Below, one piece after another: positions 1 through 5,596 of a stretch of DNA of 5,596 bases. Numbering within the stretch: the first letter of the stretch is position 1; each line of letters starts with the position of its first letter. Origin of the DNA: Gemmatimonadota bacterium (GTDB lineage Bacteria > Latescibacterota > UBA2968 > UBA8231); contig JAPOYQ010000391.1 in the NCBI GenBank assembly GCA_026706505.1, positions 1-5,596 on the forward strand, read 5' to 3'. The translations under genes were made by a program, and so were the position numbers. Under the pieces are notes generated by a model. That model did not search any database and had not been told where the DNA came from. It saw nothing but the letters and a program-made list of their open reading frames with translations.

Positions 1-229
1 GTTCCTCGACGGTCGTCCAGTCGCCGTCGCTGCCCACTGAGTCGCCGTTGAGGAAAACCTCGTATTCATTGACCGCGGTCAGACGCAACGCGGCCTGTGT
101 GGCTTCAGCCGCATTGAAGGTAAGCCGGTAGTGGACGGTCTGGTCCCACTGCGCTATCTGCCACTCGGCCGCAGCCGCCGGCGAGAGCACCGCTAGAACA
201 AAACCCACTACCAATGGCATGACTTTCAT
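1..229 (-). CDS. Exported protein with sugar-binding-like beta domain, N-terminal part only
   Basis: Seen: an ATG at 229-227 overlaps the TGA stop of the preceding gene (226-228) as ATGA, and the frame stays open for 76 codons to the left edge, so the C-terminal part is missing. Residues 1-21 (MKVMPLVVGFVLAVLSPAAAA) form a typical Sec signal peptide with an Ala-rich cleavage region before EW; there is no lipobox Cys. The mature part is beta-rich, with the pattern ALRLTAVNEYEVFLNG-DSVG near residues 46-65. A 'tadn.yevfvNG..vG..' stretch of this type is common in galactose-binding-like jelly-roll domains, such as the N-terminal domains of bacterial alpha-L-rhamnosidases and related secreted proteins. 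That assignment is inference from a short motif. No convincing SD stands before the ATG (only GAGAA), so translation is probably coupled to the upstream gene. The full product and any enzymatic domain cannot be judged from this window. Confidence 0.8.
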   Translation of the reverse strand, partial: MKVMPLVVGFVLAVLSPAAAAEWQIAQWDQTVHYRLTFNAAEATQAALRLTAVNEYEVFLNGDSVGSDGDWTTVEE

Positions 230-693
230 TTCTCAGCTATTTCTCGTTGTGCTCCCGACTCGATGTCGAGGCTTACAGTGACGAGTTTGGTAACTGGATT
301 GACCACCAGACGGTGGTATTGGCCGAAGGGCTTCCAGCGCTTTGAGCCGTTTTCCCAGACGTGTTCTGGCTCTTGTTCCGGCACTGACAGGCCAATGCGC
401 CGCAGTGCTTCGGCCGTATCAAAGGGGTCCATCTTTTTGAACGTATAGGTCACATAAGACGCGTTGTCGCGTATCAAATCCACGTAAACCCAAGTGCTAT
501 CTCCATCCGCATCTCTCCACTGGAGAGTGGTTACTTTCGCGGAGCGCACAAAGTCGAAATCCGGTTCGCCCAACCGCTCCTTTAGGGCTGCTCCGGTTTT
601 GTTCAATATCTGGTGCACCGCAAGCAGCGGCACTTCTTCCCGGCCGCAAGCGGCGAGAAAAAAGAAAGTTGCAAAGAGTATGCTGGATCTCAC
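226..693 (-). CDS. Small predicted lipoprotein, GTG start (155 aa)
   Basis: I do not recognise a named family. Start choice: GTG at 693-691 follows AAGGTGG (698-704) with a 4-nt spacer, and the G of the GTG is the last base of the TAG that ends the intended frame of the upstream gene. The N-terminus MRSSILFATFFFLAACGREE is a compact lipoprotein signal with lipobox LAAC, so Cys16 would be lipidated. Next comes a short helix-turn, KTGAALKERLGEPDFDF (about 26-42), which resembles the 'K..ae....lGeP' start of BamE/SmpA/OmlA-like lipoproteins. A beta-rich segment follows (TTLQWRDADGDSTWVYV, ASYVTYTFKKMDPFDTAEAL), then a C-terminal GQYHRLVVNPVTKLVTVSLDI strand pair. The BamE-like comparison is weak and rests on pattern only. 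The frame is open upstream into the previous gene, so automatic gene callers will probably fuse the two. An internal signal peptide in the middle of a lipoprotein makes that fusion implausible. The stop TGA overlaps the ATG of the next gene. Confidence 0.8.
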   Translation of the reverse strand: MRSSILFATFFFLAACGREEVPLLAVHQILNKTGAALKERLGEPDFDFVRSAKVTTLQWRDADGDSTWVYVDLIRDNASYVTYTFKKMDPFDTAEALRRIGLSVPEQEPEHVWENGSKRWKPFGQYHRLVVNPVTKLVTVSLDIESGAQREIAEK

Positions 694-1932
694 TATTCCA
701 CCTTGAAAGTGAAGGGATACGTCACCAATACAGGTAGGCGTCAACCGAGGTGCTGTGGCCCGCGCTCCGGGACCGCTCGCCAGCCCATTCTCTCCACTTG
801 TGGTGCCAGTCGCCGGCGTTTGCAGTGCCCCTATATCAATGGGCCGGAAAGCCCACCGCATAATTTCTTGCTGCATGCAGTGGTCCACGGCTTGGCTGCC
901 CACGCTCGAGTTGGTGGCCTTGGCTTCGGAAACGGCTCCGCCCACCTCAATGGTGAAGCGCATGGTCACGGCGCCTTCGGTGGCCTCTCCTTTGTCGAAT
1001 GCTTCGACGAAGCAGCGGTTGAGACCCGACAAGCGCTGCCGCACCACGGCCCGAATGGCACTCAGGCTGCGGGTGCGGTCACCAGATAGGTTGCCCATGA
1101 TCTGGCTGGGGCCATTCTCGGAAATCATCAGTGTTTCAGTGGTTTTGCCGCTGGTTGCTCCCTTTTGCACGACGAGGTTTTCCACTTTGTGTTTAAAGAC
1201 AAAGCGCAGGTCCTGCTTTTCTACGGGTTTGTCAAAAGCCCCGAAACGCAAGACGAAATCCTTCAGGATCAGCACTACCTCCTCGGTTTCGGGATAAACC
1301 GGATCAAAGACGATAAAACCGCCGTAATTTTCGCCTTTAAATATGGGCTGGTCTTCCTCGTAGTTATAGCTGCGCACCATGCCCATGCGCAGTTCGAAGC
1401 GATAGAACTCGTTGCCGCTCTGGCCCCGCTGTGATCGGTAGTAGTTCTCGAAATTGCCATAGGGCGACGACGAGGTGATGCCGTAGGTGCGCAGGAACTG
1501 GCCTTGGTCGGTCTCCAATACGGCTGCCAATGGGTCGAGCATGACTTTGGGCTGAGTGCGGTTGAAAATAGTGACCTTGAAAACGGTGAAGCGGTTGGGC
1601 GTATAACCTAGGCGTGTATCGGTCCAGTTGCCGTAGGTATAGGGATTGGTCGAGTATTTGCCGCGCCCCGATTCGTCGGGGAAGAGGGCGTTGAGCTTGG
1701 CGTCGGTCATGTGCTCTACCTCGAGGCGCAGACCGGCTAGTTCCCAAGAGGTCGCGCCATTCTCCTGCAGACTATAGGCCCCTTCTGTTTCCGCGGACTC
1801 GACGACTGGCAACAGTAGGGTCTCGCGTTTGACGGCCGTGGGAAAGAGAAAACAGCCTGATAGCAGACCGCACAGAGCAATAATCCAGATCAATCGGCCG
1901 CGTCTCATCGCGCTATTATCCTCTTTACTCAT
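693..1932 (-). CDS. Lipoprotein with AgmX/PglI-type C-terminal domain, 3' end disrupted by an insertion/frameshift
   Basis: Start: ATG at 1932-1930 overlaps the previous TGA as ATGA, with GGAG (1941-1944) eight bases upstream. A second ATG at codon 9 also gives a good signal peptide and cannot be excluded. Residues 9-27 are a lipoprotein signal (MRRGRLIWIIALCGLLSGC; lipobox LSGC, Cys27). Residues about 60-250 are beta-rich, with PNRFTVFKVTIFNRTQ and VMLDPLAAVLETDQG, which look like an Ig-like surface domain I cannot name. Residues about 288-365 match the AgmX/PglI C-terminal pattern: I..VVRQRLSGLNRCF with Cys307, EGAVTMRFTIEVGGAVSEAKATNSSV, then HCMQQEIMRWAF with Cys352 and Trp360; the two Cys probably form a disulfide. 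The family normally ends shortly after W.F with a 'vtYPF.F' strand. Here the frame instead enters about 35 residues of low-complexity sequence and runs on into the next gene (continuous to 226). The missing ending, VTYPFTFKVE-TAG, is present in another frame at 693-725. Without the 109-bp insert the protein would have 376 residues. As it stands the gene may be inactive or make an altered tail. Confidence 0.75.
698..704 (-). promoter_or_regulatory. Strong ribosome binding site deciding the internal GTG start
   Basis: On the minus strand AAGGTGG lies four bases (AATA) before the GTG at 693-691. It is one mismatch from the ideal AAGGAGG and is the strongest SD-like site seen at any junction in the window. 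It sits inside the last codons of the upstream gene (frame reading TTC AAG GTG GAA TAG). It is the main argument that a separate small lipoprotein starts here. Confidence 0.75.
728..836. mobile_element. Putative 109-bp MITE/REP-like insertion inside the AgmX-like domain
   Basis: This segment separates the conserved RWAFRP from the VTYPF strand of the upstream lipoprotein domain. Its ends are short imperfect inverted repeats: ATACAGG at 728-734 on the plus strand and ATATAGG read on the minus strand at 836-830 (6 of 7 identical). Exact removal of 728-836 restores frame and gives CCC ATT GTG GTG ACG TAT CCC (P-I-V-V-T-Y-P). Inside are a perfect palindrome CGCCGGCG (811-818), an imperfect palindrome GGTAGGCGTCAACC (733-746) and a CGCTC direct repeat at about 761-776. 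CAAT flanks it at 726-729 and 837-840, but the left copy overlaps the inverted end, so the boundaries and target duplication are uncertain by a few bases. It encodes no transposase. No second copy occurs in this window, so its repetitive nature is inferred. A coding fragment or misassembly is an alternative. Confidence 0.4.
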
Positions 1933-3152
1933 TGGTTCTGCTCCGTGTAGAAATCGATCTGTTGCTGGGCAATGGAGCCTTGCTGAGTCAGGGCGAACAC
2001 CACTAGGTTGACGCCCATTTGTAGCTGTGGCTCGTTGCGGAATTCCTTTTCCCAGGCGCGTCCATATTCCTTGGTCGTGAAGATCGCCACTAGTCGCTCG
2101 CCCAGAGAAATGCCTTCTAAGAAGGGCACTTCGGGATGAAAGTCGCGGCTGTGCACAAGCCTTTCCTGAGTCCGCTTTGGCGGTGGGCCATCGTCGAAGT
2201 CGTAAAAGCTGTGGTATATGGGGTGATCGTTGGGGATGACCTTGAAGCGCGCATCCCGCCCTAGCGAAGCCTTGAGCATTTCCCGCAGTGAGGCTTCGGC
2301 CGGGGTGTACTCGGTGGCAGCATCCCGGCCCAACTCGCCCATGGCTTCGACCATGACAAAGCCGCCCTGCCGCAAATAGTCGCCCAGATTGGCGATCTCC
2401 TGCTGGGTGGGTTCAAAGGCTTGATCGACGGAGATGTACACAAAGGGCGCTCGGAAGATGGCGCGCGAATCGAGGAAGAGATGGTCATCTACTTCAGCCC
2501 GAATCTGGGTAAATCCATTAATCGCTTCGACCAGTTCGAAGATGGCTCGCTGGGTTGATGGTTTGAAGTCGTTGCCCCAAGCTAGGGCTAGGTAAACGAA
2601 GCCGGTGATGTTCTGTTTGTCGGCCGGATCCTGGACCACCAATCCCTTATAGCGGCCGATATCCAGCGCTTCCAAGTCGAGGAATTCTTCCTGCATGCTG
2701 ATGCGCTTCTCCGGCTCTTTGGGGCTTTTGATGGCGACGCGCTGCACTTCGGGCTGGACCACTTCTAAGCCTAGGTTAGCACCGCTTGCAACACCGAAGC
2801 GGAAGGTCTTGATCTTGCCGACTAGGTCCGGGAGGCGAATCTGGGGTTTGCGGGTGATTTGCGGCTTGGCCGCCCGCACCTGGCGGGTCATTTGCCGCTT
2901 GGGGATTTGCTGTTTCTCAAACTCAAAGGCTTTGGTCAGGCGCGGCTTGCGCACCACTAGGTGCATCAGTGGGGGTTTGGGCGCTTTTTTTTCTTCTTCC
3001 CTAGTCGCTAGGTAGATTACGGGTATGGCCAACAAAACAATAGCCACCGCTAGCGCCCGGTAGAGCACTCCGCGCTGTCGGCGCAGTAATTCCTCCAAAC
3101 GGAGCGCGTCCGTCGGCGTGGCGAAGCGTTTGGCATCGATTTGAGCGGCCAT
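1929..3152 (-). CDS. Membrane-anchored DUF4159 domain protein (407 aa)
   Basis: Start: ATG at 3152-3150 (MAAQIDAKRF), with AGGA (3158-3161) five bases upstream. The open frame extends 17 codons further upstream but that part lies inside the TPR gene. Residues 1-28 are basic and probably cytoplasmic; about 29-48 (VLYRALAVAIVLLAIPVIYL) form a single transmembrane anchor. Residues about 52-110 are a Lys/Arg/Pro/Gln-rich linker (KKAPKPPLMHLVVRKP, PKRQMTRQ), resembling the periplasmic spacer of TonB-like proteins. Residues about 183-392 are the DUF4159 domain: FVYLALAWGNDF, then PFVYISVDQAFEPTQQEI, LGDYLRQGGFVMVEA, NDHPIYHSFYDF and GERLVAIFTTKEYGRAWE, ending in a GVNLVVFALTQ helix. This family has a fold related to class I glutamine-amidotransferase-like proteins; no catalytic Cys-His-Glu triad is evident here, so a structural or binding role is more likely. 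The enzymatic function of the family is not established. The stop TGA overlaps the next ATG, implying translational coupling to the AgmX-like lipoprotein. Confidence 0.85.
   Translation of the reverse strand: MAAQIDAKRFATPTDALRLEELLRRQRGVLYRALAVAIVLLAIPVIYLATREEEKKAPKPPLMHLVVRKPRLTKAFEFEKQQIPKRQMTRQVRAAKPQITRKPQIRLPDLVGKIKTFRFGVASGANLGLEVVQPEVQRVAIKSPKEPEKRISMQEEFLDLEALDIGRYKGLVVQDPADKQNITGFVYLALAWGNDFKPSTQRAIFELVEAINGFTQIRAEVDDHLFLDSRAIFRAPFVYISVDQAFEPTQQEIANLGDYLRQGGFVMVEAMGELGRDAATEYTPAEASLREMLKASLGRDARFKVIPNDHPIYHSFYDFDDGPPPKRTQERLVHSRDFHPEVPFLEGISLGERLVAIFTTKEYGRAWEKEFRNEPQLQMGVNLVVFALTQQGSIAQQQIDFYTEQNQ
1941..1944 (-). promoter_or_regulatory. Ribosome binding site for the AgmX-domain lipoprotein
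   Basis: GGAG on the minus strand, eight bases before the ATG at 1932-1930 and inside the last codons of the DUF4159 gene. Together with the ATGA overlap it favours this start over the ATG eight codons downstream, whose nearest SD-like site (AGAGG) is about eleven bases away. Confidence 0.5.
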
Positions 3153-3157
3153 AGTAA

Positions 3158-3161
3158 TCCT
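3158..3161 (-). promoter_or_regulatory. Ribosome binding site for the DUF4159 gene, overlapping the TPR stop codon
   Basis: The minus strand reads TAGGATTACTATG: the AGGA shares two bases with the TAG stop of the TPR gene and lies five bases before the ATG at 3152. This placement supports the shorter start for the DUF4159 protein and coupling to the TPR gene. Confidence 0.6.
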
Positions 3162-5596
3162 ATAAGCGGTTGGCTTCGATCCACTCTTTGTGCATGCGGG
3201 CAAAGCGATGGGCTTCGGCCTGTTCGTCGGCTAGGCGATCGAGAACCTGATCGTAAGCCTGCACTGCGTCCTTCCACTGCCCCAAAGACTCGTAGCAGAC
3301 CCCCATATTGCTCAGTGCTCCGATCTCGCTCTCGGTGCCGGGATAGTCGCGCGCGATTTCTGCAAAGCCGGCTGCCGCCCGGCGGAACTGGGCCGGGTCT
3401 TGCTCTTCAAGGGCTTGGGCAAAAATCTCCTCGACTTCGGCGTAGCGCAGGTAGGCCACTACTTCGCGCAAGTCATCTATTAATTCGGGAACCTTTTGCG
3501 CTACCTGACTGCTGGGAAAGCGGCGGATGACTTCTTGGTAGGCCTGCAGGGCGTTGTCGTATTCCTTCTCGTTGTAGTAAAAGTCGCCGATGGTGAACTG
3601 GGCATTGGCCGCCAGAGCGCTGCTTGGGTAGTCGGAAACCACGCTTTGGAAGGCGGCGATGGCTTGGGACGTCCGTTCCATATTAAGATGGGACCAGGCC
3701 AGATTGTAGAGGGCATCGTCGGCCAGATCCGATCGCGGATGTACTTCGAGCAATTGCTGGTAGTGCTCTTGCGCCGTCTCGAATTGTCCCAAGTTGTAAT
3801 GGGCCTCTCCGGCCCGGAACAGGGCGTCGGGTGCCAGTTCACTCTGGGGATAGGTGCTGGCTAGATCGGCAAAGGCGGCAGCAGCCTGCTCGAACTGAGT
3901 CAGGTTGAAATGGGCATATCCCAGATAGTAGAGGGCGTAGGGGCGGTTGCGATGATTAGGCGTTTTTTGCAGATAGGTTTCGAGCACCTGCACGGTTCCC
4001 GCGAGATCTTCCCGCTCGAATAGGGTTTGTCCTACAGCAAAGCGCATATCGGCCGAATAATAGGAGTCTGGGTAGTGGGACAGTGCCTTTTGGTAGGTGT
4101 TGATTAGCGCTTGGGCGTTGCCCCGTGAGCCGTGGGCGTCGCCCATTAGGAAATAGGCTTTCTCTTGGAGGGAGTAGGGTTGCTCTCCGCGCACGGCGGG
4201 CAAGTCCAAGGAGAGAATCCGCTGGCATAGGGCCTCGACTTGGTCGAATTCCTCTAGGTTGTAGTGAAGTTCGGCCAGCACCACGAGGTGTTCGGCGCGT
4301 TCGACTGAATCGGTTGCTGCCGCTACTAGGGCTTGGTAGTCCTCGATGGCTTCTTCCTGATAACCTAATTCGAGATGGGCCAGACCAAGCATGCGCTGGG
4401 CCGCCCTTGCCAACTCCTCGTTGTCGCTGTGCAGCAGCATCTTCAGGTCGGCTGTTGCCTCCTGATAGCGTTTTAGTTTGAGCAGGCTTACGCCGCGGCC
4501 GTAGAGGGCACCTAGGCGCACCTCTTCGTCGTCGGCCAGTTCGATGGTGCGTCCCAATGCCTCCACCGCGGCGGCAAATGTCTCCGTTTCGATCAGAGTG
4601 CGCCCTTTCATGTAGTGGAGACGGGCCTGTTCGTTTTTATCTATACTGGCCTCCAAGCCCGCCTCTAGCGCCTCTAGTGCCCCCGAGAAATCGCCCGCTG
4701 CAGCCAGCAGGTTGCTCGCTTCGAGCATGGCCTTGGGGAACAAGTTTGAAGTGTGGTCAAGCTGTCGGAATAGCTCTACTGCCTTGCCGGGCTGGCCCAA
4801 ATCTCGGTAGCACAGAGCTAGTTCGAAACGGGCCCCGTGGCGCTGCGGGGCCTCGGGGTATTTTTGCAGAATGGATTCGTAAGCGGCGATGGCCTGCTTG
4901 AAGTTTTCTTGCTGGTAGTGGATGCGGCCCAGTTGGAAAAGAGCACTGCGCACGTAGTCTGGGTCTTGGTCGGCGGTGACGATCTCTTGGTAGAGTTCCA
5001 GCGCCTGGGCCGTGTGCTCGGCACTGCCCAAGGAACCGAGCATCTGGTTGCACAGGGCGATATTAAATGGGGTAGCAGCTATGACTAGTTCGCTGCTGGG
5101 GTAGTCGGCGTCAATGCGTTCGTAAGCGGCGGTCGCCTGTGCGTAGGCCAAGTGGGCCTCGTCGTCGTCCGCGGCTTCGCGCTGAACCTCGGCCTGCTCG
5201 TAATGAGCCCGTCCGATCTTATAAAGGGCCCAAGGCGGAGCCAGGCCAGCGGCTTTGGCTACATCTCCGTACGCATCTAGATAGAGTTGGTATTCGGCGA
5301 TGGCGCGCTGATAGTTGCCAATGCCGTAGTAGTGCTCGGCCAGCAGGGATTGCATACTGGCCTGAAAAATGCGGTTGCGGCTACCGTCAATGGCCTCGCG
5401 GTAGGTGCGCACTGCTGCTTGGTCATCGCCGCCTTGGGTGTACATATCGGCTAAGCGGATATAGGCTTCGGCCACTAGTTTTTGTTCCTGGGCGAAGGCG
5501 GTTATAACCTTGCTATAGGCGGCAGCGGCACCGACAAAATCCCCGCTTTGGGCGCGACAATCGCCTACTTTGATCTGGGCTTTGGCCGCCAATTCT
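3160..5596 (-). CDS. Long TPR-array protein, N-terminus beyond the window
   Basis: The frame is open from the right edge to TAG at 3160-3162, giving 812 visible codons. The most upstream start-like codon, TTG at 5592-5590, falls inside a repeat (LAAKAQIKVGDCRAQSGDF), so the true start lies outside. I can divide nearly the whole visible protein into about 20 tetratricopeptide units of 34-45 residues. The clearest are DALFRAGEAHYNLGQFETA, DALYNLAWSHLNMERTSQA and NAQFTIGDFYYNEKEYDNA, each ending in an 'YP.S' turn as in BamD/YbgF(CpoB)-like repeats. TPR solenoids bind proteins and have no catalysis of their own. The last about 110 residues depart slightly from the pattern (LIDDLREVVAYLRYAEVEEIF) before two final repeats and the end HKEWIEANRL. 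No transmembrane segment is visible, and whether it has a signal peptide cannot be seen. By context it is probably a periplasmic or cytoplasmic scaffold for the downstream DUF4159 and lipoprotein products. Confidence 0.9.
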   Translation of the reverse strand, partial: ELAAKAQIKVGDCRAQSGDFVGAAAAYSKVITAFAQEQKLVAEAYIRLADMYTQGGDDQAAVRTYREAIDGSRNRIFQASMQSLLAEHYYGIGNYQRAIAEYQLYLDAYGDVAKAAGLAPPWALYKIGRAHYEQAEVQREAADDDEAHLAYAQATAAYERIDADYPSSELVIAATPFNIALCNQMLGSLGSAEHTAQALELYQEIVTADQDPDYVRSALFQLGRIHYQQENFKQAIAAYESILQKYPEAPQRHGARFELALCYRDLGQPGKAVELFRQLDHTSNLFPKAMLEASNLLAAAGDFSGALEALEAGLEASIDKNEQARLHYMKGRTLIETETFAAAVEALGRTIELADDEEVRLGALYGRGVSLLKLKRYQEATADLKMLLHSDNEELARAAQRMLGLAHLELGYQEEAIEDYQALVAAATDSVERAEHLVVLAELHYNLEEFDQVEALCQRILSLDLPAVRGEQPYSLQEKAYFLMGDAHGSRGNAQALINTYQKALSHYPDSYYSADMRFAVGQTLFEREDLAGTVQVLETYLQKTPNHRNRPYALYYLGYAHFNLTQFEQAAAAFADLASTYPQSELAPDALFRAGEAHYNLGQFETAQEHYQQLLEVHPRSDLADDALYNLAWSHLNMERTSQAIAAFQSVVSDYPSSALAANAQFTIGDFYYNEKEYDNALQAYQEVIRRFPSSQVAQKVPELIDDLREVVAYLRYAEVEEIFAQALEEQDPAQFRRAAAGFAEIARDYPGTESEIGALSNMGVCYESLGQWKDAVQAYDQVLDRLADEQAEAHRFARMHKEWIEANRL

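Noticed and set aside
226..229. Gap between the small lipoprotein and the last gene as a possible terminator or promoter site
   Set aside because: There is no gap: the stop and start overlap as ATGA, and no GC hairpin with a T tract was seen on the minus strand here.
693..870. Programmed ribosomal frameshift at the end of the AgmX-domain gene
   Set aside because: No slippery heptamer lies between the conserved domain and the VTYPF frame, and about 35 unrelated residues precede the shift. An insertion or sequence error explains both facts better.
755..1297. Plus-strand open frame of 180 codons
   Set aside because: It is antisense to the well-supported lipoprotein gene, shows no recognisable domain, and arises from the composition of the opposite strand. 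The same applies to the other plus-strand frames at 613-1089, 1165-1434 and 4125-4481.
3153..3203. Longer N-terminus (17 extra residues) for the DUF4159 protein
   Set aside because: It would overlap the end of the TPR gene by about 44 bases. The shorter ATG has AGGA at good spacing and gives a normal inner-membrane anchor protein.
5590..5592. TTG as the real start of the TPR protein
   Set aside because: It lies in the middle of a TPR helix and the frame continues to the window edge, so the gene is simply truncated by the window.
3160..5596. Tandem DNA repeats or a CRISPR-like array suggested by recurring similar phrases
   Set aside because: The similarities follow the 34-residue TPR protein repeat, are degenerate at DNA level, and lack identical repeats with unique spacers.

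Overview
The window is one stretch of a densely packed operon, all on the minus strand, reading from right (5596) to left (1). It suggests a Gram-negative-type bacterium of moderately high GC: two predicted lipoproteins, an AgmX/PglI-type C-terminal domain, a DUF4159 protein and a very long TPR protein. This gene company is known from Myxococcota and from uncultured phyla such as Poribacteria, Latescibacterota and Gemmatimonadota. The phylum cannot be fixed from this window, and no RNA genes are present.

Layout in transcription order: (1) a TPR-array protein, open at the right edge (3160-5596); (2) a membrane-anchored DUF4159 protein of 407 residues (1929-3152), 7 nt downstream; (3) a lipoprotein with an AgmX/PglI-like C-terminal domain (693-1932), whose start overlaps the previous stop as ATGA; (4) a small second lipoprotein with a GTG start (226-693), overlapping the intended stop of gene 3 by one base; (5) the N-terminus of an exported protein (1-229), again with an ATGA overlap, running off the left edge. 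No intergenic gap exceeds 7 nt, so no internal promoter or terminator is expected and none was seen.

The main anomaly is at the end of gene 3. A conventional reading of the DNA gives one 568-residue protein spanning 226-1932, but this is almost certainly two genes joined by an accident. The AgmX-like domain is interrupted after its conserved Trp by about 109 bp (about 728-836) of foreign-looking sequence with short inverted ends. Just beyond it, in another frame, lies the expected domain ending VTYPFTFKVE followed by TAG, and that TAG overlaps a GTG start with a strong ribosome binding site and a fresh lipoprotein signal peptide. Removing the 109 bp restores a normal-length domain and a normal operon junction. 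Either a small MITE-like element has inserted and fused the two frames, or the assembly is wrong there.

Functionally, the set looks like an envelope-associated system: a TPR scaffold, an inner-membrane-anchored DUF4159 protein with a TonB-like basic/proline linker, and lipoproteins, one with the tail domain found in gliding-motility/TonB-like proteins. In such organisms these genes often sit near ExbB/TolQ and ExbD/TolR homologues; those would lie to the right of this window, and this is inference.
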